In this document: positions 26,205-35,240 of the stretch, piece by piece | How positions within the stretch are numbered: position 1 is the stretch's first letter | Layout of the letters: each line of letters opens with the position of its first letter | NCBI RefSeq assembly: GCF_016595215.1 | Contig: NZ_JAENHK010000010.1 | Span: forward strand, 1,101,390 to 1,165,389 | Direction of reading: 5' to 3' | Length of the DNA stretch: 64,000 nt | Origin: Chryseobacterium paridis | GTDB taxonomy: Bacteria > Bacteroidota > Bacteroidia > Flavobacteriales > Weeksellaceae | Position numbers and translations under genes: made by a program | Notes under the pieces: generated by a model | What the model was told of the DNA's origin: nothing | Seen by the model: only the letters and a program-made list of their open reading frames with translations | Database searches by the model: none

Positions 26205-27812
26205 TTACTTTATTTTCTTTGCCATATAATCACTCTCATTTCCTAATCGATCTACTGCTTTTATTGCAATAGCATTTAAAGTCTTTCCATCTTTATATTT
26301 GGGAATATCTTTAGAAAGAGTATCCAATGTTAGTATTTCTGTTTCCCAGACGCCATTGTACTGTTTAAACAATACCCACTGGAAAACATCTTTCATATTT
26401 TTGCTGCTCCAGTTTGCCTGTACGGAGCTTCCGCTCTCTGTAATAAACAATGTGGGAGTTAATAAAGGTACAGCTTTTATCCATGGACTTTTTGGAACCA
26501 ATGCCTTTTCTTTATAAGGACCACTTTTCAATGTACTTAACATCATTGGATTTCTTGTTAATCCTGCAATACTCCAATGAACTTCTCCAGCATCTCCTTT
26601 TAAGATCTCTCTTGAGAGTTCAATCTGGTTTTTAATTTCAGTAGGACGATCTGAGGATTTAATTTCTACGGTATTTAATCCCGGCCATAAATGACGGTTT
26701 AATGTGTTTTCTGATTTCCACCAATCCAGCAATGCTCCAAAACTCTGTCCTTTAGAATCAATCGGCCAGTATAATTGTGGAGAGAAATAATCTACCCAGC
26801 CTTTATTCAACCAAAGTTTTGCATCAGCATATAATTCGTCATATTGAGAAGAACCCGTAATTCCGGCAGGATATCCGGGTTTCCAGATTCCAAATGGACT
26901 GATTCCGAATTTTACGTAACTCTTTTCAGCATGAATTTCTTTATAAATTCTTTCAACAAATTTATTGACATTGTCTCTTCTCCAATCTGCTCTGGATAAA
27001 GTACCCCCACTATTTACGTAAACACTCCAGGTTGCATTATCCGGAAATTCCGCCCCTTTATTATAAGTGGCATAAGGATAAAAGTAGTCATCAAAATGGA
27101 CAGCATCTATATCATATCTTGTTACAATATCTTTTACAACATTTGAAACATGTCCCTGTGTTTTAGGGTTAGCCGGATCAAACCAATACATCCCATTTCT
27201 TAATCGTACGACAATATCAGAAAGTTTATTAACCATTGAAAGGCTATTTACAGCACCTCCATTGGTATGATGGGCTCTATAAGGATTCAACCATACATGG
27301 AGCTCTAATCCTCTTTTATGAGCTTCCTCTATCCAAAATTGCAATGGATCATAATTAGGATAAGGAGATTTTCCAGTTTCGCCAGTCAGAAAATAAGACC
27401 ATGGCTCTAATGAACTGGTGTATAAAGCATCTGCAGAAGGACGTACCTGAAAAATAACAGCATTGAAGTTATTATCTTTCAACATATCCAACATACCAAT
27501 CGCCTCTGCTTTTTGCTGATCAATAGATAAATCATTTCTGGAAGGCCAGTTGATATTAGCTACACTTGCAATCCATGCTCCACGAAACTCCCTGTTTACA
27601 GCTGGAAGACTCACTTTAAAAACTTCGTCAACTGGTGGTTTTACAGGATTAGGCTTATTGATTGTAACAGGATCCTTTTTGACCTCCTTAACCGGGTTGG
27701 CTGTATTAGGATTTTTCGCAGGTTTTACGGTGTTATTCTGAATGGTACGGGAACTACCACAAGACGCCAAAACGCCTGCAAGTAATATCAATTTTAAATT
27801 ACTAACTTTCAT
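26205..27812 (-). CDS. Family 10-like glycoside hydrolase lipoprotein (GHL10/DUF187)
   Basis: The 535-residue lipoprotein (lipobox LASC, Cys18) has a lysine/proline-rich linker (about 25-70) and a TIM-barrel GHL10 domain (about 72-400) with REFRGAWIASV at its start, HVWLNPYRAH, VHFDDYFYPY and KFGISPFGIW. A C-terminal fibronectin-like segment follows. GHL10 proteins are thought to cleave polysaccharides or peptidoglycan-derived chains on the cell surface. ATG 27812 is chosen because it gives an intact lipoprotein signal and the -7 box TAGTTTTG at 27819-27826 lies directly in front; a longer upstream start would fall inside that box. Confidence 0.88.
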   Translation of the reverse strand: MKVSNLKLILLAGVLASCGSSRTIQNNTVKPAKNPNTANPVKEVKKDPVTINKPNPVKPPVDEVFKVSLPAVNREFRGAWIASVANINWPSRNDLSIDQQKAEAIGMLDMLKDNNFNAVIFQVRPSADALYTSSLEPWSYFLTGETGKSPYPNYDPLQFWIEEAHKRGLELHVWLNPYRAHHTNGGAVNSLSMVNKLSDIVVRLRNGMYWFDPANPKTQGHVSNVVKDIVTRYDIDAVHFDDYFYPYATYNKGAEFPDNATWSVYVNSGGTLSRADWRRDNVNKFVERIYKEIHAEKSYVKFGISPFGIWKPGYPAGITGSSQYDELYADAKLWLNKGWVDYFSPQLYWPIDSKGQSFGALLDWWKSENTLNRHLWPGLNTVEIKSSDRPTEIKNQIELSREILKGDAGEVHWSIAGLTRNPMMLSTLKSGPYKEKALVPKSPWIKAVPLLTPTLFITESGSSVQANWSSKNMKDVFQWVLFKQYNGVWETEILTLDTLSKDIPKYKDGKTLNAIAIKAVDRLGNESDYMAKKIK

Positions 27813-27818
27813 AGGGTG

Positions 27819-27826
27819 CAAAACTA
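27819..27826 (-). promoter_or_regulatory. -7 box (TAGTTTTG) of the GHL10 gene
   Basis: Minus strand TAGTTTTG matches TAnnTTTG and ends six bases before the chosen ATG, predicting a leaderless or near-leaderless transcript. Confidence 0.45.
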
Positions 27827-27893
27827 CATTAAATTATTTTTTCGGGTTTTTAAAAATATTATAATAAAATGAATTATAAATATTTTAAAATAA

Positions 27894-27920
27894 AAAAGCC
27901 TCGAAAAAACGAGGCTTTTT
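27894..27920 (-). terminator. Terminator of typA
   Basis: Stem AAAGCCTCG/CGAGGCTTT with an A-rich loop and runs of A/T on both sides lies 20 bp after the typA stop codon. Confidence 0.8.
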
Positions 27921-27940
27921 GTTTATGATATTGAATTTCA

Positions 27941-29746
27941 TTACGCTTTCGCTGATCTTTCCATTCTTTTTCTTTCTTCTTCAGAAAGTACTTTCTTTCT
28001 CATTCTGATGAAGTTTGGAGTCACCTCGATTGCTTCATCACCCTGGATATATTCCATACATTCTTCTAATGAGAATAAAATTTTCGGAGCAACACCAGTA
28101 TCTTTATCTTTTCCAGAAGCTCTCATGTTGTTCAACTGTTTCGCTTCTACGATGTTTACAACTAAATCTCCTGGCTTGTTTTGTTCACCAATGATCATAC
28201 CTGCGTAGATTTCCTCACCCGGATCAACAAAGAATTTCCCTCTATCCTGAAGTTTAGCAATAGAATATTCAGTAGCAGGACCTTGAGTTTTGCTGATCAA
28301 TACACCATTATTTCTTCCAGGAATAGCACCTTTGAATGGCTTATATTCTGTGAAACGGTGTGCCATAATAGCTTCACCAGCCGTAGCAGTTAACATTTGA
28401 GAACGCAATCCGATCAAACCTCTTGAAGGAATCTCAAATTCCATATGTTGCATCTCTCCTTTAGTTTCCATAATGTGAAGGTCACCTTTTCTCTGAGTTG
28501 CCAAATCGATAACTCTTGAAGCATACTCTTCAGGAACATCAACAACCAATGATTCATAAGGCTCACATTTCTCACCGTCAATTTCTCTTAAGATAACCTG
28601 TGGCTGACCAATTGTCATTTCATACCCTTCTCTTCTCATTGTTTCGATCAAAACTGATAAGTGAAGAATACCTCTACCGAAAACAAGGAATGTATTTGCA
28701 TCATCAGTCTGCTGAACTCTTAATGCCAAGTTTTTCTCTAATTCTTTTGTTAATCTTTCTTTCAGGTGATTTGAAGTAACATATTTACCGTCTTTTCCGA
28801 AGAAAGGTGAATTGTTGATAGAGAACGTCATATTCAATGTAGGTTCATCAATTGCAGTTCTTGGTAATGGTTCAGGATTTTCCATATCCACGAAAGAATC
28901 ACCAATCTGAAAAGAATCAAAACCTACTACAGCACAGATATCTCCAGCTTTTACTTCAGTTACTTTTTTCTTTCCTAAACCTTCGAAAACGTATAATTCT
29001 TTTACTTTTCCTTTTACAATTTTACCATCAGCCTGAGCAAGACCAATCCACTGAGATTCTTTGATATCACCTCTTGTTACTTTTCCAATTGCAATTCTTC
29101 CTAAGAAAGAAGAATAATCAAGAGAAGTAATCTGCATTTGAAGATTACCTTCAGATACTTTTGGGGCAGGAACATATTGTAAAATACCATCTAATAATGG
29201 GAAAATATCTTCTGTTTGCTCTAATGAAGTATTGAACCAACCTTGTTTTGAAGATCCATAGAACGTTGGGAAATCCAATTGCTCTTCAGTAGCTTCCAGA
29301 TTGAAGAATAAATCAAATACCTGATCATGTACTTCGTCCGGACGACAGTTTGGTTTGTCAACTTTATTAATAACCACTAATGGTCTCAAACCTAATTCTA
29401 ATGCTTTTTGCAATACGAATCTGGTTTGTGGCATTGGCCCTTCGAAAGCATCTACTAACAAAATTACACCATCTGCCATTTTAAGAACTCTCTCTACTTC
29501 ACCACCAAAATCGGCGTGACCAGGAGTATCGATTACGTTAATTTTAACGTCTTTATAAGTAACAGAAATATTTTTAGATAAAATGGTAATCCCTCTTTCT
29601 CTTTCAAGATCGTTATTATCCATTATTAATTCTCCACTTTCCTGATTTTCTCTGAAAATGTTTGTAGCATGAATAATCTTGTCAACCAAAGTCGTCTTCC
29701 CGTGGTCAACGTGTGCGATAATCGCAATATTTCTAATGTTTTGCAT
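27941..29746 (-). CDS. typA: Translational GTPase TypA/BipA
   Basis: The 601-residue ribosome-binding GTPase shows the G motifs AHVDHGKTT (11-19), DTPGHADFGGEVERV (about 73-87) and NKVD (about 127), then EF-G-like domains and the TypA-specific C-terminal domain (about 480-601, with SRGLIGLRSQ near 420). It assists 50S assembly and stress- or cold-related translation. Length is normal. A TATTTTTG -7 box lies at 29765-29772. Confidence 0.96.
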   Translation of the reverse strand: MQNIRNIAIIAHVDHGKTTLVDKIIHATNIFRENQESGELIMDNNDLERERGITILSKNISVTYKDVKINVIDTPGHADFGGEVERVLKMADGVILLVDAFEGPMPQTRFVLQKALELGLRPLVVINKVDKPNCRPDEVHDQVFDLFFNLEATEEQLDFPTFYGSSKQGWFNTSLEQTEDIFPLLDGILQYVPAPKVSEGNLQMQITSLDYSSFLGRIAIGKVTRGDIKESQWIGLAQADGKIVKGKVKELYVFEGLGKKKVTEVKAGDICAVVGFDSFQIGDSFVDMENPEPLPRTAIDEPTLNMTFSINNSPFFGKDGKYVTSNHLKERLTKELEKNLALRVQQTDDANTFLVFGRGILHLSVLIETMRREGYEMTIGQPQVILREIDGEKCEPYESLVVDVPEEYASRVIDLATQRKGDLHIMETKGEMQHMEFEIPSRGLIGLRSQMLTATAGEAIMAHRFTEYKPFKGAIPGRNNGVLISKTQGPATEYSIAKLQDRGKFFVDPGEEIYAGMIIGEQNKPGDLVVNIVEAKQLNNMRASGKDKDTGVAPKILFSLEECMEYIQGDEAIEVTPNFIRMRKKVLSEEERKRMERSAKA

Positions 29747-29764
29747 GAATGATTTTTACGGGTG

Positions 29765-29772
29765 CAAAAATA
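29765..29772 (-). promoter_or_regulatory. -7 box (TATTTTTG) of typA
   Basis: Minus strand TATTTTTG matches TAnnTTTG, 18 bp before the start codon. Confidence 0.45.
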
Positions 29773-29933
29773 GTGTTTTTTAATTAATTAATTAGTATGA
29801 TTATGTATTATTTAACAAATTCATAATGAGAAAGTTAAAATACACATGATGGTTAGAGCATTACAATATGGGTATTAACTAAATTCTTATGTATCTAATC
29901 ATCTTAGTATTAAGTATTAATTAACTGATAATT

Positions 29934-30191
29934 TTAAATATATTTTTTGAAAAAATACATCAACACTACTTGAATAATAAAAATTAATCCAAATTTCAAT
30001 AAAAAAGATTTCTTTGAAATTTTATGCCTGAAAATAAACATTCCTAATACCCCTCCTATTGTTCCTCCCAAAAGCATTAATGATAATAATGTATTTTCAG
30101 AAATTCTTCTTTGATGTTTAATCGCTCGCTTTTTATCAACATAAAAAACTACGAAACAAATGAAATTTATAATCAAAAGAAAGTAAATCAT
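29934..30191 (-). CDS. DUF1294 membrane protein
   Basis: The 85-residue protein has the DUF1294 pattern: a first TM helix (about 2-20), a basic loop with DKKRAIKHQRRISE (about 22-35), a Gly-rich second TM (LLGGTIGGVLGMFIFRHK, about 43-60) and a third TM near the C-terminus. Function of the family is unknown. Start 30191 is chosen because the family begins MIYFLL-like and a TACATTTG -7 box ends eight bases before it; a longer frame reaching 30254 would run through that promoter. Confidence 0.82.
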   Translation of the reverse strand: MIYFLLIINFICFVVFYVDKKRAIKHQRRISENTLLSLMLLGGTIGGVLGMFIFRHKISKKSFLLKFGLIFIIQVVLMYFFKKYI

Positions 30192-30199
30192 AGATTTTG

Positions 30200-30207
30200 C
30201 AAATGTA
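30200..30207 (-). promoter_or_regulatory. -7 box (TACATTTG) of the DUF1294 gene
   Basis: Minus strand TACATTTG matches TAnnTTTG and lies eight bases before the ATG at 30191, giving a very short or absent leader. Confidence 0.45.
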
Positions 30208-30230
30208 ATAGAAATATTACTAAAACTCAT

Positions 30231-30255
30231 GGTGGCTGAAGCACTCGAGACCACC
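30231..30255. repeat. REP-like palindrome, copy 1
   Basis: A 25-bp element starting GGTGGCTGA and ending CCACC, with 5-bp terminal arms (GGTGG/CCACC) and a CTCGA core. It differs at four positions from the reverse complement of the element at 30650-30674. It lies between the divergent DUF1294 and GIY-YIG promoters. Confidence 0.6.
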
Positions 30256-30300
30256 TTTAAACAAATTCCCTATCTTTATAAAAACACAAATAATTTAAAG

Positions 30301-30603
30301 ATGAAAGGATGGATGTACATACTGCTATATTCTGACGATAGCTATTACACAGGAAGCACTAATAATCTTCAAAGAAGGATTTTACAACATCAAAAGGGAG
30401 AAGGCGCAAATCACACCTGTAAAAGACTTCCATTAAAACTGATTTATTATGAAGAGTATGAACAAGTATATTTTGCTTTTTACAGAGAAAAACAAATACA
30501 AGGATGGAGTCGTAAGAAAAAAGAAGCGTTAATCAATGGAGTGCCAGAACTTTTACCAAAACTGGCAATCGCTTACAGAGATGTGAGGAATAACTTAGAT
30601 TGA
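30301..30603 (+). CDS. GIY-YIG nuclease domain protein
   Basis: The 100-residue protein is a single GIY-YIG domain of the YhbQ/UvrC-N type: YILLYSDDSYYTGST (6-20) is the GIY...YIG equivalent (here YIL and YTG), followed by RRILQHQKGEG (the conserved Arg and His) and the glutamate in REKQIQGWSRKKK (about 60-75). Stand-alone members nick or process DNA, but cellular roles are unclear. ATG 30301 fits the family N-terminus and the TATCTTTA promoter-like box at 30271. The gene is bracketed by REP-like palindromes, one on each side. Confidence 0.85.
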   Translation: MKGWMYILLYSDDSYYTGSTNNLQRRILQHQKGEGANHTCKRLPLKLIYYEEYEQVYFAFYREKQIQGWSRKKKEALINGVPELLPKLAIAYRDVRNNLD

Positions 30604-30629
30604 TCACTGGTCTTTGCTTGTTCCGATGC

Positions 30630-30674
30630 CTGAGGCCCTCGAAGGCAGAGGTGGCTTCGAGAGCCTCAGCCACC
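30630..30674. repeat. REP-like palindrome pair (BIME-like), copies 2 and 3
   Basis: Two related palindromes lie head to head. The first (30628-30648) has TGCCT/AGGCA ends; the second (30650-30674) has GGTGG/CCACC ends and is the inverted relative of the element at 30231. Their cores, CTGAGGCCCTCGAAG at 30630-30644 and its inverse at 30655-30669, pair over 15 bp with one mismatch, so the pair can also form one large hairpin. It lies just after the GIY-YIG gene. Confidence 0.7.
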
Positions 30675-30740
30675 CACGAATATTCTCCCTAATCTAATTA
30701 TAGTATTTTAAAAAACTCAGGAATGGATAGCACCATCCAA

Positions 30741-30778
30741 AAAAAAGAGCTGCCTTATGATAAAGCAGCTCTTTTTTT
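30741..30778. terminator. Terminator of the YceI gene (bidirectional)
   Basis: Stem GAGCTGC/GCAGCTC (30747-30753, 30765-30771) with an A-run before and T-run after, 15 bp from the YceI stop codon on the minus strand; it can also stop rightward transcription from the GIY-YIG gene. Confidence 0.8.
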
Positions 30779-30792
30779 AGTATCTAACAACG

Positions 30793-31470
30793 TTATTTTT
30801 TCGCTTTTACATTGACACCAATCTCAATATCTTTGCTTACCATCCATTCTGCAGGATCTGCTTCTGAAGTACCAAATTTAATTCCCCAATCTGCTCTGTT
30901 TACAACAAACTTAGCATCGATAGAAGCTGAATTATCTGTCACATCTACTTTAGCAGGGAAAGTAACATTCATTGTTTTTCCTAATAAGGTCAGATTTCCA
31001 CTTACTGTTTTATTAGCTCCTGCTACAGCATCTGCTGGCACCTCTTTTAAATCCGTAACACTAGTAATTTTGAAATCTGAAACAGGATTCTTTTCTACAT
31101 CAAAGAAATCAGGAGTTTTTAGGTGCGTAACCAAATCTTCCGGTTTTTTATCTTTTTCTGTAACTGAAGCTGGATCAACTTTAATAGAAGTCATATCAAT
31201 AACAAAGTTTCCAGCAGCAATTTGCCCGCCTTCAACACTTAAATCTCCAGATTTAACATTAAGAGTTCCCCAACGTGGTGCAAAACCTCCTTTGTGAGAT
31301 GCTTTCCAGTTCACGATAGAAGCTACAGTATCCACTTTTAATACTTCTCCTTTGCTTTCTGCAACAGTCTGTTCCTGGTTTGCTGTAGTGGTGTCTGCTG
31401 ATTTTCCTTTGTTACAAGATGCTGCAAGCAATCCTACTCCTGCTAACGCGATAACTGTAATTTTTTTCAT
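30793..31470 (-). CDS. YceI family lipoprotein
   Basis: The 225-residue protein has a lipobox (LLAASC, Cys19), a short polar linker and a YceI lipocalin-like beta-barrel domain (about 45-222), with VDTVASIVNWKASHKGG at its start and NRADWGIKFGTSE near the end. YceI proteins bind isoprenoid-type lipids in the periplasm and are often induced by stress or high pH. Here it is anchored as a lipoprotein. A TACTTTTG -7 box lies at 31535-31542, giving a leader of about 60 nt. Confidence 0.92.
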   Translation of the reverse strand: MKKITVIALAGVGLLAASCNKGKSADTTTANQEQTVAESKGEVLKVDTVASIVNWKASHKGGFAPRWGTLNVKSGDLSVEGGQIAAGNFVIDMTSIKVDPASVTEKDKKPEDLVTHLKTPDFFDVEKNPVSDFKITSVTDLKEVPADAVAGANKTVSGNLTLLGKTMNVTFPAKVDVTDNSASIDAKFVVNRADWGIKFGTSEADPAEWMVSKDIEIGVNVKAKK

Positions 31471-31534
31471 AATTGTTTATTGTTTAAAATTGTTTTATTA
31501 AAAATAGTATTTCAGTTTTCAAATTCTGAAGTTT

Positions 31535-31542
31535 CAAAAGTA
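31535..31542 (-). promoter_or_regulatory. -7 box (TACTTTTG) of the YceI gene
   Basis: Minus strand TACTTTTG matches TAnnTTTG, 64 bp before the start codon. Confidence 0.35.
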
Positions 31543-31639
31543 GAAAAACCTTATTACTTATTATCTTAACATAGATCAAGAAATAATAATTGTTCATTTT
31601 ATTGGTCACTATAAATAATAAAATGGCCTCAAAATACGC

Positions 31640-31647
31640 TAACTTTG
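31640..31647 (+). promoter_or_regulatory. -7 box (TAACTTTG) upstream of the O-methyltransferase
   Basis: TAACTTTG matches TAnnTTTG 77 bp before the start codon. It would give a leader of about 70 nt; no clear -33 TTG is placed correctly. Confidence 0.35.
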
Positions 31648-31694
31648 AGATTAAGCAAATAGTATTACAATTATAATTTCAAATCTCTTTTTAA

Positions 31695-32390
<696 letters not shown>

Positions 32391-32420
32391 AAATCCCTCT
32401 TGGTAAAGAATAAACATTTA

Positions 32421-32443
32421 AGGCGTTGTTACACGCCTTTTTT
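32421..32443 (+). terminator. Terminator after the O-methyltransferase
   Basis: Stem AGGCGT/ACGCCT (32421-32426, 32433-32438) followed by a six-T tail. Confidence 0.75.
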
Positions 32444-32482
32444 CATTCCAAAATGCTAATTTAGCATTCCGAAAACAGAACA

Positions 32483-34606
32483 ATGACGACCGTAGAATTT
32501 ATAAAAAAACAGCTCAATATTTCTGAAAAGAGCATTAACAATACCCTTCAATTACTCGCAGAAGATTGCACTATTCCTTTTATATCCAGATACCGGAAAG
32601 ATTTTACCGGAAATCTGGATGAAATACAAATAGAACAAATTTCAAAAATCAATAAGCAGTTTGAAGAAATTGTAAAAAGAAAAGAAACTATTCTAAAATC
32701 CGTCGAAGAACAAAATGCATTAACACCAGAATTTAGGCAAAGAATCGAGGAATGCTTTGATCTCCAGGAGTTAGAAGATTTTTATTTACCTTTTAAAAAA
32801 CGTAAAAAAACAAAAGCGGATACTGCAAAAGAAAAAGGATTAGAACCTTTGGCCAAAATCATTATGAGCCAAAAGAGCAATGATCTTTTATCCTTAGCAT
32901 CAAAATATCTAAATGATATGGTATCTTCTGAAGAAGAAGCTTTGCAGGGAGCCAGAGATATTATGGCAGAATGGATCAACGAAAATATGTATGTCCGTAA
33001 AAACCTGCGTCGATTATTCCAGCGTAAAGCAGTTATTTCTTCTAAAGTAGTAAAAGCTAAAAAAGATGAGGAAGGAGCTCAGAAATTCACTCAATATTTT
33101 GAATGGGATGAAAGCCTTGGTCGAACTCCATCTCACCGTCTTTTAGCCATGCTAAGAGCAGAGTCAGAAGGCTTTGTAAAAGTGAGCGTAGATATTGACA
33201 AAGAGGAAGCTATTGAATTTATAGAAAATGCGGTCATTAAATCTAATAATAAAAGTTCTGAACAAATCGCTTTAGCCATTAAAGATAGTTACAAGAGATT
33301 GTTAGAACCCGCTATTTCTAATGAAACTCTGCAAGAATCCAAAGAAAAAGCGGATAAAAAAGCTATTGAAATTTTTTCTGAAAACCTGACCCAATTACTA
33401 TTGGCACCACCTTTGGGCGAAAAACGAATTTTAGCGATTGATCCCGGTTATAAGAGTGGATGTAAAATTGTCTGCCTCGATGAGAAAGGGGATTTACTTC
33501 ATAACGAAACCATCTACCCTCATGCTCCACAAAATGAATCTGGAATGGCTATGAAAAAGATCCGCTCGATGGTGAATGCTTACAACATTGAAGCTATTTC
33601 CATTGGAAACGGTACAGCAAGCAGAGAAACTGAATTCTTCATCAAAAAAATAGCTTTTGATAAACCGCTACAGGTTTTTGTAGTTTCTGAAGCAGGTGCA
33701 TCTGTTTATTCTGCAAGCAAGATTGCGAGAGAAGAGTTTCCAAGTTATGATGTAACTGTTCGTGGAGCTGTTTCTATTGGAAGAAGATTGGCTGATCCAT
33801 TAGCTGAGCTAGTTAAAATTGATGCTAAATCCATCGGTGTTGGACAATATCAGCATGATGTAGATCAGACCCAGCTGAAAAATGAACTGGATTCTACAGT
33901 GATGAAATGCGTGAACTCTGTAGGAATAAACCTTAATACAGCTAGTAAATCATTACTAAGTTATGTATCTGGGATTGGGGAGAAAATGGCCGAAAACATC
34001 GTTAATTACCGTGCTGAAAATGGAGCTTTTGAAGACAGAAAACAATTAAAGAAAGTACCTAGGCTAGGAGAAAAAGCTTTTCAACAGGCTGCTGCATTTA
34101 TCAGAATAACCAATGGCAAAAACTCCCTGGACAACTCTGCAGTGCATCCTGAAGCATATGGTGTTGTTGAGAAAATGGCAAAAGATCTTGGAATCAAATC
34201 TGACGAACTTATAGCCAATAAAGAAAAAATTGCCTTGGTTCAGGCAGAGAAATATATCACTGATGAAATTGGTATTTTAGGGATTAAAGACATTTTAAAA
34301 GAGCTTGAAAAACCGGGATTGGATCCCAGAAAGGCGGCAAAAGTATTTGAATTTGATCCTAAAGTAAAAAGCGTAAAAGATTTAAGAGTAGGAATGATTC
34401 TTCCGGGAATTGTTAATAATATAACTGCATTTGGATGTTTTGTAGATCTCGGGATTAAGGAAAGCGGGCTCGTTCATATTTCCCAGCTCAAAGATGGTTT
34501 TGTTTCTGATGTCAATGAAGTCGTAAAATTACACCAGCATGTTCAGGTAAAAGTAACAGAAGTAGATGAAGTCAGAAAAAGAATTCAGTTAAGTATGATC
34601 TTATAA
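32483..34606 (+). CDS. tex: Transcription accessory protein Tex
   Basis: The 707-residue nucleic-acid-binding protein has the Tex N-terminal helical region, a YqgF-like RNase H fold (LAIDPGYKSGCKIV near 320), helix-hairpin-helix repeats (TASKSLLSYVSGIGEKMAENI, about 485-505) and a C-terminal S1 RNA-binding domain (about 635-705). Tex is related to eukaryotic Spt6 and influences transcription and toxin expression in other bacteria. Size is slightly below the usual 770 residues. The RDD gene begins 10 bp downstream. Confidence 0.93.
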   Translation: MTTVEFIKKQLNISEKSINNTLQLLAEDCTIPFISRYRKDFTGNLDEIQIEQISKINKQFEEIVKRKETILKSVEEQNALTPEFRQRIEECFDLQELEDFYLPFKKRKKTKADTAKEKGLEPLAKIIMSQKSNDLLSLASKYLNDMVSSEEEALQGARDIMAEWINENMYVRKNLRRLFQRKAVISSKVVKAKKDEEGAQKFTQYFEWDESLGRTPSHRLLAMLRAESEGFVKVSVDIDKEEAIEFIENAVIKSNNKSSEQIALAIKDSYKRLLEPAISNETLQESKEKADKKAIEIFSENLTQLLLAPPLGEKRILAIDPGYKSGCKIVCLDEKGDLLHNETIYPHAPQNESGMAMKKIRSMVNAYNIEAISIGNGTASRETEFFIKKIAFDKPLQVFVVSEAGASVYSASKIAREEFPSYDVTVRGAVSIGRRLADPLAELVKIDAKSIGVGQYQHDVDQTQLKNELDSTVMKCVNSVGINLNTASKSLLSYVSGIGEKMAENIVNYRAENGAFEDRKQLKKVPRLGEKAFQQAAAFIRITNGKNSLDNSAVHPEAYGVVEKMAKDLGIKSDELIANKEKIALVQAEKYITDEIGILGIKDILKELEKPGLDPRKAAKVFEFDPKVKSVKDLRVGMILPGIVNNITAFGCFVDLGIKESGLVHISQLKDGFVSDVNEVVKLHQHVQVKVTEVDEVRKRIQLSMIL

Positions 34607-34615
34607 AGAGTTAAT

Positions 34616-35188
34616 TTGAAAATATCTGAAATTAAAGAAAGAAAAGTAATTCACAGGCCCACTCGTTATTTTGATGAGTCCGGTCAAAGAATTTATCATG
34701 CATACGAGTATCATCTACCTTACAATCCAGGTTATAAAGGAAATGAAACAGAAAGACTTTTTGCAAAAGTGATTGATATGCTTCCTTTCTTTTTGATTTT
34801 TCATTTTATATTTCATAAAATGATTCTTATAAGTATTTTATTGTCTATTCCATGTGTTCTTATTTTAGGAGCAATCACAGAATTTTATTGGGGAAATACT
34901 TTAGGTAAAAAAACATTTAAAATAAAAGTAGTTGATGACAATGGAAACTACCCTGGATTTTTAAAATCAATCCAAAGAAATCTTTTATGCCTGGCCAATT
35001 TATACCCCACTTTTACAGATTTCATTCCAATCCCCAATTATTTAAGAAGAGGGTCGAGAAAATCTTTTATACATTTCAGCATGTATATTAACAATACGAT
35101 CTGTAAAACCTACATTGTTAAAGAAAGTAAAATTTCTGAAATCGAAGAGCTCTTAAAACATCAAGAGAATCAAAATCTTTTGTCATAA
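34616..35188 (+). CDS. RDD family membrane protein
   Basis: The 190-residue protein fits the RDD family: LFAKVIDMLPFFLIF (about 49-63) carries the acidic residue of the first TM, a second TM follows at about 70-90, and the conserved GNTLGKKTFKIKVVDDNG stretch lies at about 93-110. RDD proteins are small membrane proteins, some linked to ion transport. The start is TTG, 10 bp after tex, with a purine-rich AAAGAG upstream; the next ATG would remove the conserved N-terminus. It probably shares the tex transcript. Confidence 0.8.
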   Translation: MKISEIKERKVIHRPTRYFDESGQRIYHAYEYHLPYNPGYKGNETERLFAKVIDMLPFFLIFHFIFHKMILISILLSIPCVLILGAITEFYWGNTLGKKTFKIKVVDDNGNYPGFLKSIQRNLLCLANLYPTFTDFIPIPNYLRRGSRKSFIHFSMYINNTICKTYIVKESKISEIEELLKHQENQNLLS

Positions 35189-35206
35189 ACAATTTTCACA
35201 TAAAAA

Positions 35207-35234
35207 AACCGCCTCATTTCTGTGGCGGTTTTTT
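35207..35234. terminator. Bidirectional terminator
   Basis: Stem AACCGCC/GGCGGTT (35207-35213, 35224-35230) flanked by A-run and T-run between the convergent RDD and M28 peptidase genes. Confidence 0.85.
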
Positions 35235-35240
35235 CTCCGT

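Noticed and set aside
30301..30603. The GIY-YIG protein as a homing endonuclease within a mobile intron or intein.
   Set aside because: No group I intron, interrupted host gene or target duplication is visible; it is a single-domain YhbQ-like protein in an intergenic setting.
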